Shown piece after piece: positions 6,402 to 7,269 of a DNA stretch of 7,269 bases. This DNA is from Alphaproteobacteria bacterium (GTDB lineage: Bacteria > Pseudomonadota > Alphaproteobacteria > Caulobacterales > Parvularculaceae). A model generated the notes under the pieces. The model made no database searches. It saw only the letters and a program-made list of their open reading frames with translations, and was not told the DNA's origin. Each line of letters begins with the position of its first letter. Position 1 is the stretch's first letter. Location: contig JAUIEG010000128.1 in NCBI GenBank assembly GCA_030428745.1, positions 1 to 7,269 on the forward strand, in the 5' to 3' direction. A program made the translations under genes and the position numbers.

Positions 6402-7269
6402 ATGTACGCACAGATGGTCAAATCCACCGGCGAGGGCGTGAAACCCCTGGAGGAAATGGAGCCGCAGGAGCGCGCCTTTCAGGAACGCATCAATGCGGAT
6501 GTGAAGATCGAGCCCAAAGAGTGGATGCCGGAAGGCTATCGCAAGACGCTGATCCGCCAGATCTCCCAGCACGCCCATTCGGAAATTGTCGGTCAGTTGC
6601 CCGAAGGAAACTGGATCACGCGGGCGCCGACGCTAGAGCGCAAAATGATCCTTCTCGCCAAGGTTCAGGATGAGGCGGGGCATGGCCTCTATCTATATTG
6701 CGCAGCAGAAACGCTCGGCGTGTCCCGCGATGAAATGACAGAGCAATTGTTGTCCGGGAAGGCGAAATACTCATCAATCTTCAATTATCCGACACTCACC
6801 TGGGCGGATATTGGCGCCATTGGCTGGCTGGTGGATGGCGCGGCCATCATGAATCAGGTGCCGTTGCAGCGCTGTTCTTTCGGCCCCTATTCACGCGCGA
6901 TGATCCGCATCTGCAAGGAAGAAAGCTTTCACCAGCGTCAAGGCTACGACATCATGATGAAGCTGGTGAAGGGAACGCCTGAGCAGAAAGAGATGGCGCA
7001 GGATGCGCTTGATCGCTGGTGGTGGCCGTCCCTGATGATGTTCGGGCCGTCCGATACGGATAGCGTTCATTCGGCGCAATCCATGGCCTGGGGCATCAAG
7101 CAGAATTCCAATGACGAGTTGCGCCAGAAATTCGTCGATCAGACCGTTCCGCAGGCTGAATATTTGGGCCTCAATGTGCCCGATCCCGATCTGAAGTGGA
7201 ACGACGAGCGCAAATCGTATGATTTCGGCGAAGTCGACTGGAACGAATTTTATGAAGTCCTGAAAGGCA
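6402..7269 (+). CDS. paaA: Ring 1,2-phenylacetyl-CoA epoxidase catalytic subunit PaaA (partial, runs off right edge)
   Basis: PaaA is the diiron subunit of the PaaABCE multicomponent monooxygenase, which inserts one oxygen into the ring of phenylacetyl-CoA; it works with PaaC, PaaB and the reductase PaaE. The window holds 289 codons plus one base; E. coli PaaA has about 309 residues, so some 20 or more are missing. The ferritin-like helices carry the expected metal ligands: E61 (HAHSEIVGQLPE), E91 and H94 in KVQDEAGHGLYLY, and E174 and H177 in ICKEESFHQRQGYD; a further acidic ligand should be in the DGAAIMNQ helix, where D145 is the candidate. WWWPSLMMFGPSD (206-218) and the C-terminal VDWNEFYEVLKG are also typical. 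Start is ATG at 6402, seven bases or less after AAAGGGG. It probably heads a paaABCDE unit outside the window. Confidence 0.97.
   Translation, partial: MYAQMVKSTGEGVKPLEEMEPQERAFQERINADVKIEPKEWMPEGYRKTLIRQISQHAHSEIVGQLPEGNWITRAPTLERKMILLAKVQDEAGHGLYLYCAAETLGVSRDEMTEQLLSGKAKYSSIFNYPTLTWADIGAIGWLVDGAAIMNQVPLQRCSFGPYSRAMIRICKEESFHQRQGYDIMMKLVKGTPEQKEMAQDALDRWWWPSLMMFGPSDTDSVHSAQSMAWGIKQNSNDELRQKFVDQTVPQAEYLGLNVPDPDLKWNDERKSYDFGEVDWNEFYEVLKG

Noticed and set aside
1..7269. A wholly new system in the window
   Set aside because: Six of seven genes are canonical phenylacetate pathway members with intact active-site residues; only the left-end hybrid and regulatory details are unusual.

Overview
The window is a block of phenylacetate (PAA) catabolism genes from a proteobacterium. 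Protein sequence style, moderate GC and gene order suggest an alphaproteobacterium; I cannot name a genus from the sequence. Six genes are recognised confidently: paaK, paaZ and paaG on the minus strand, and paaI, paaJ and the start of paaA on the plus strand. Together they cover CoA activation of phenylacetate (PaaK), part of ring epoxidation (PaaA, catalytic subunit of the PaaABCE monooxygenase), epoxide-to-oxepin isomerisation (PaaG), hydrolytic ring opening and aldehyde oxidation (PaaZ), thiolysis (PaaJ) and rescue of trapped CoA thioesters (PaaI). PaaBCDE, PaaF, PaaH and any regulator gene are not in the window; paaBCDE probably follow paaA beyond the right edge.

Layout: a leftward operon paaG-paaZ-paaK-(EthD-like ORF) starts at about 4.5 kb. 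A rightward unit paaI-paaJ diverges from it, with a 150-bp control region between. A third unit starts with paaA at 6402 after a 103-bp intergenic region. Junctions inside the units are tight (4-bp overlaps paaZ/paaK and paaI/paaJ; a 3-bp gap paaK/EthD-like), indicating translational coupling.

Regulation: both intergenic regions carry the same roughly 21-bp element (19 of 21 positions identical, same orientation) with a GACCG/CGGTC-type palindrome overlapping promoter-like hexamers. This fits operators for one TetR-family repressor of the PaaR kind controlling all three units. The regulator assignment is inference. The paaG leader also has a small GNRA-type hairpin between its only good Shine-Dalgarno sequence and the start codon.

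The left end is the oddest part. The minus-strand ORF at 1-331 begins as an EthD-family protein coupled to paaK, but its second half reads like a VOC/glyoxalase-superfamily protein. At about the same place the third codon position changes from about half G/C to entirely G/C for 69 consecutive codons. This is either a recombination junction or, more likely, an assembly chimera. The rest of the window is a canonical PAA pathway cluster; I see no mobile elements, RNA genes or CRISPR.
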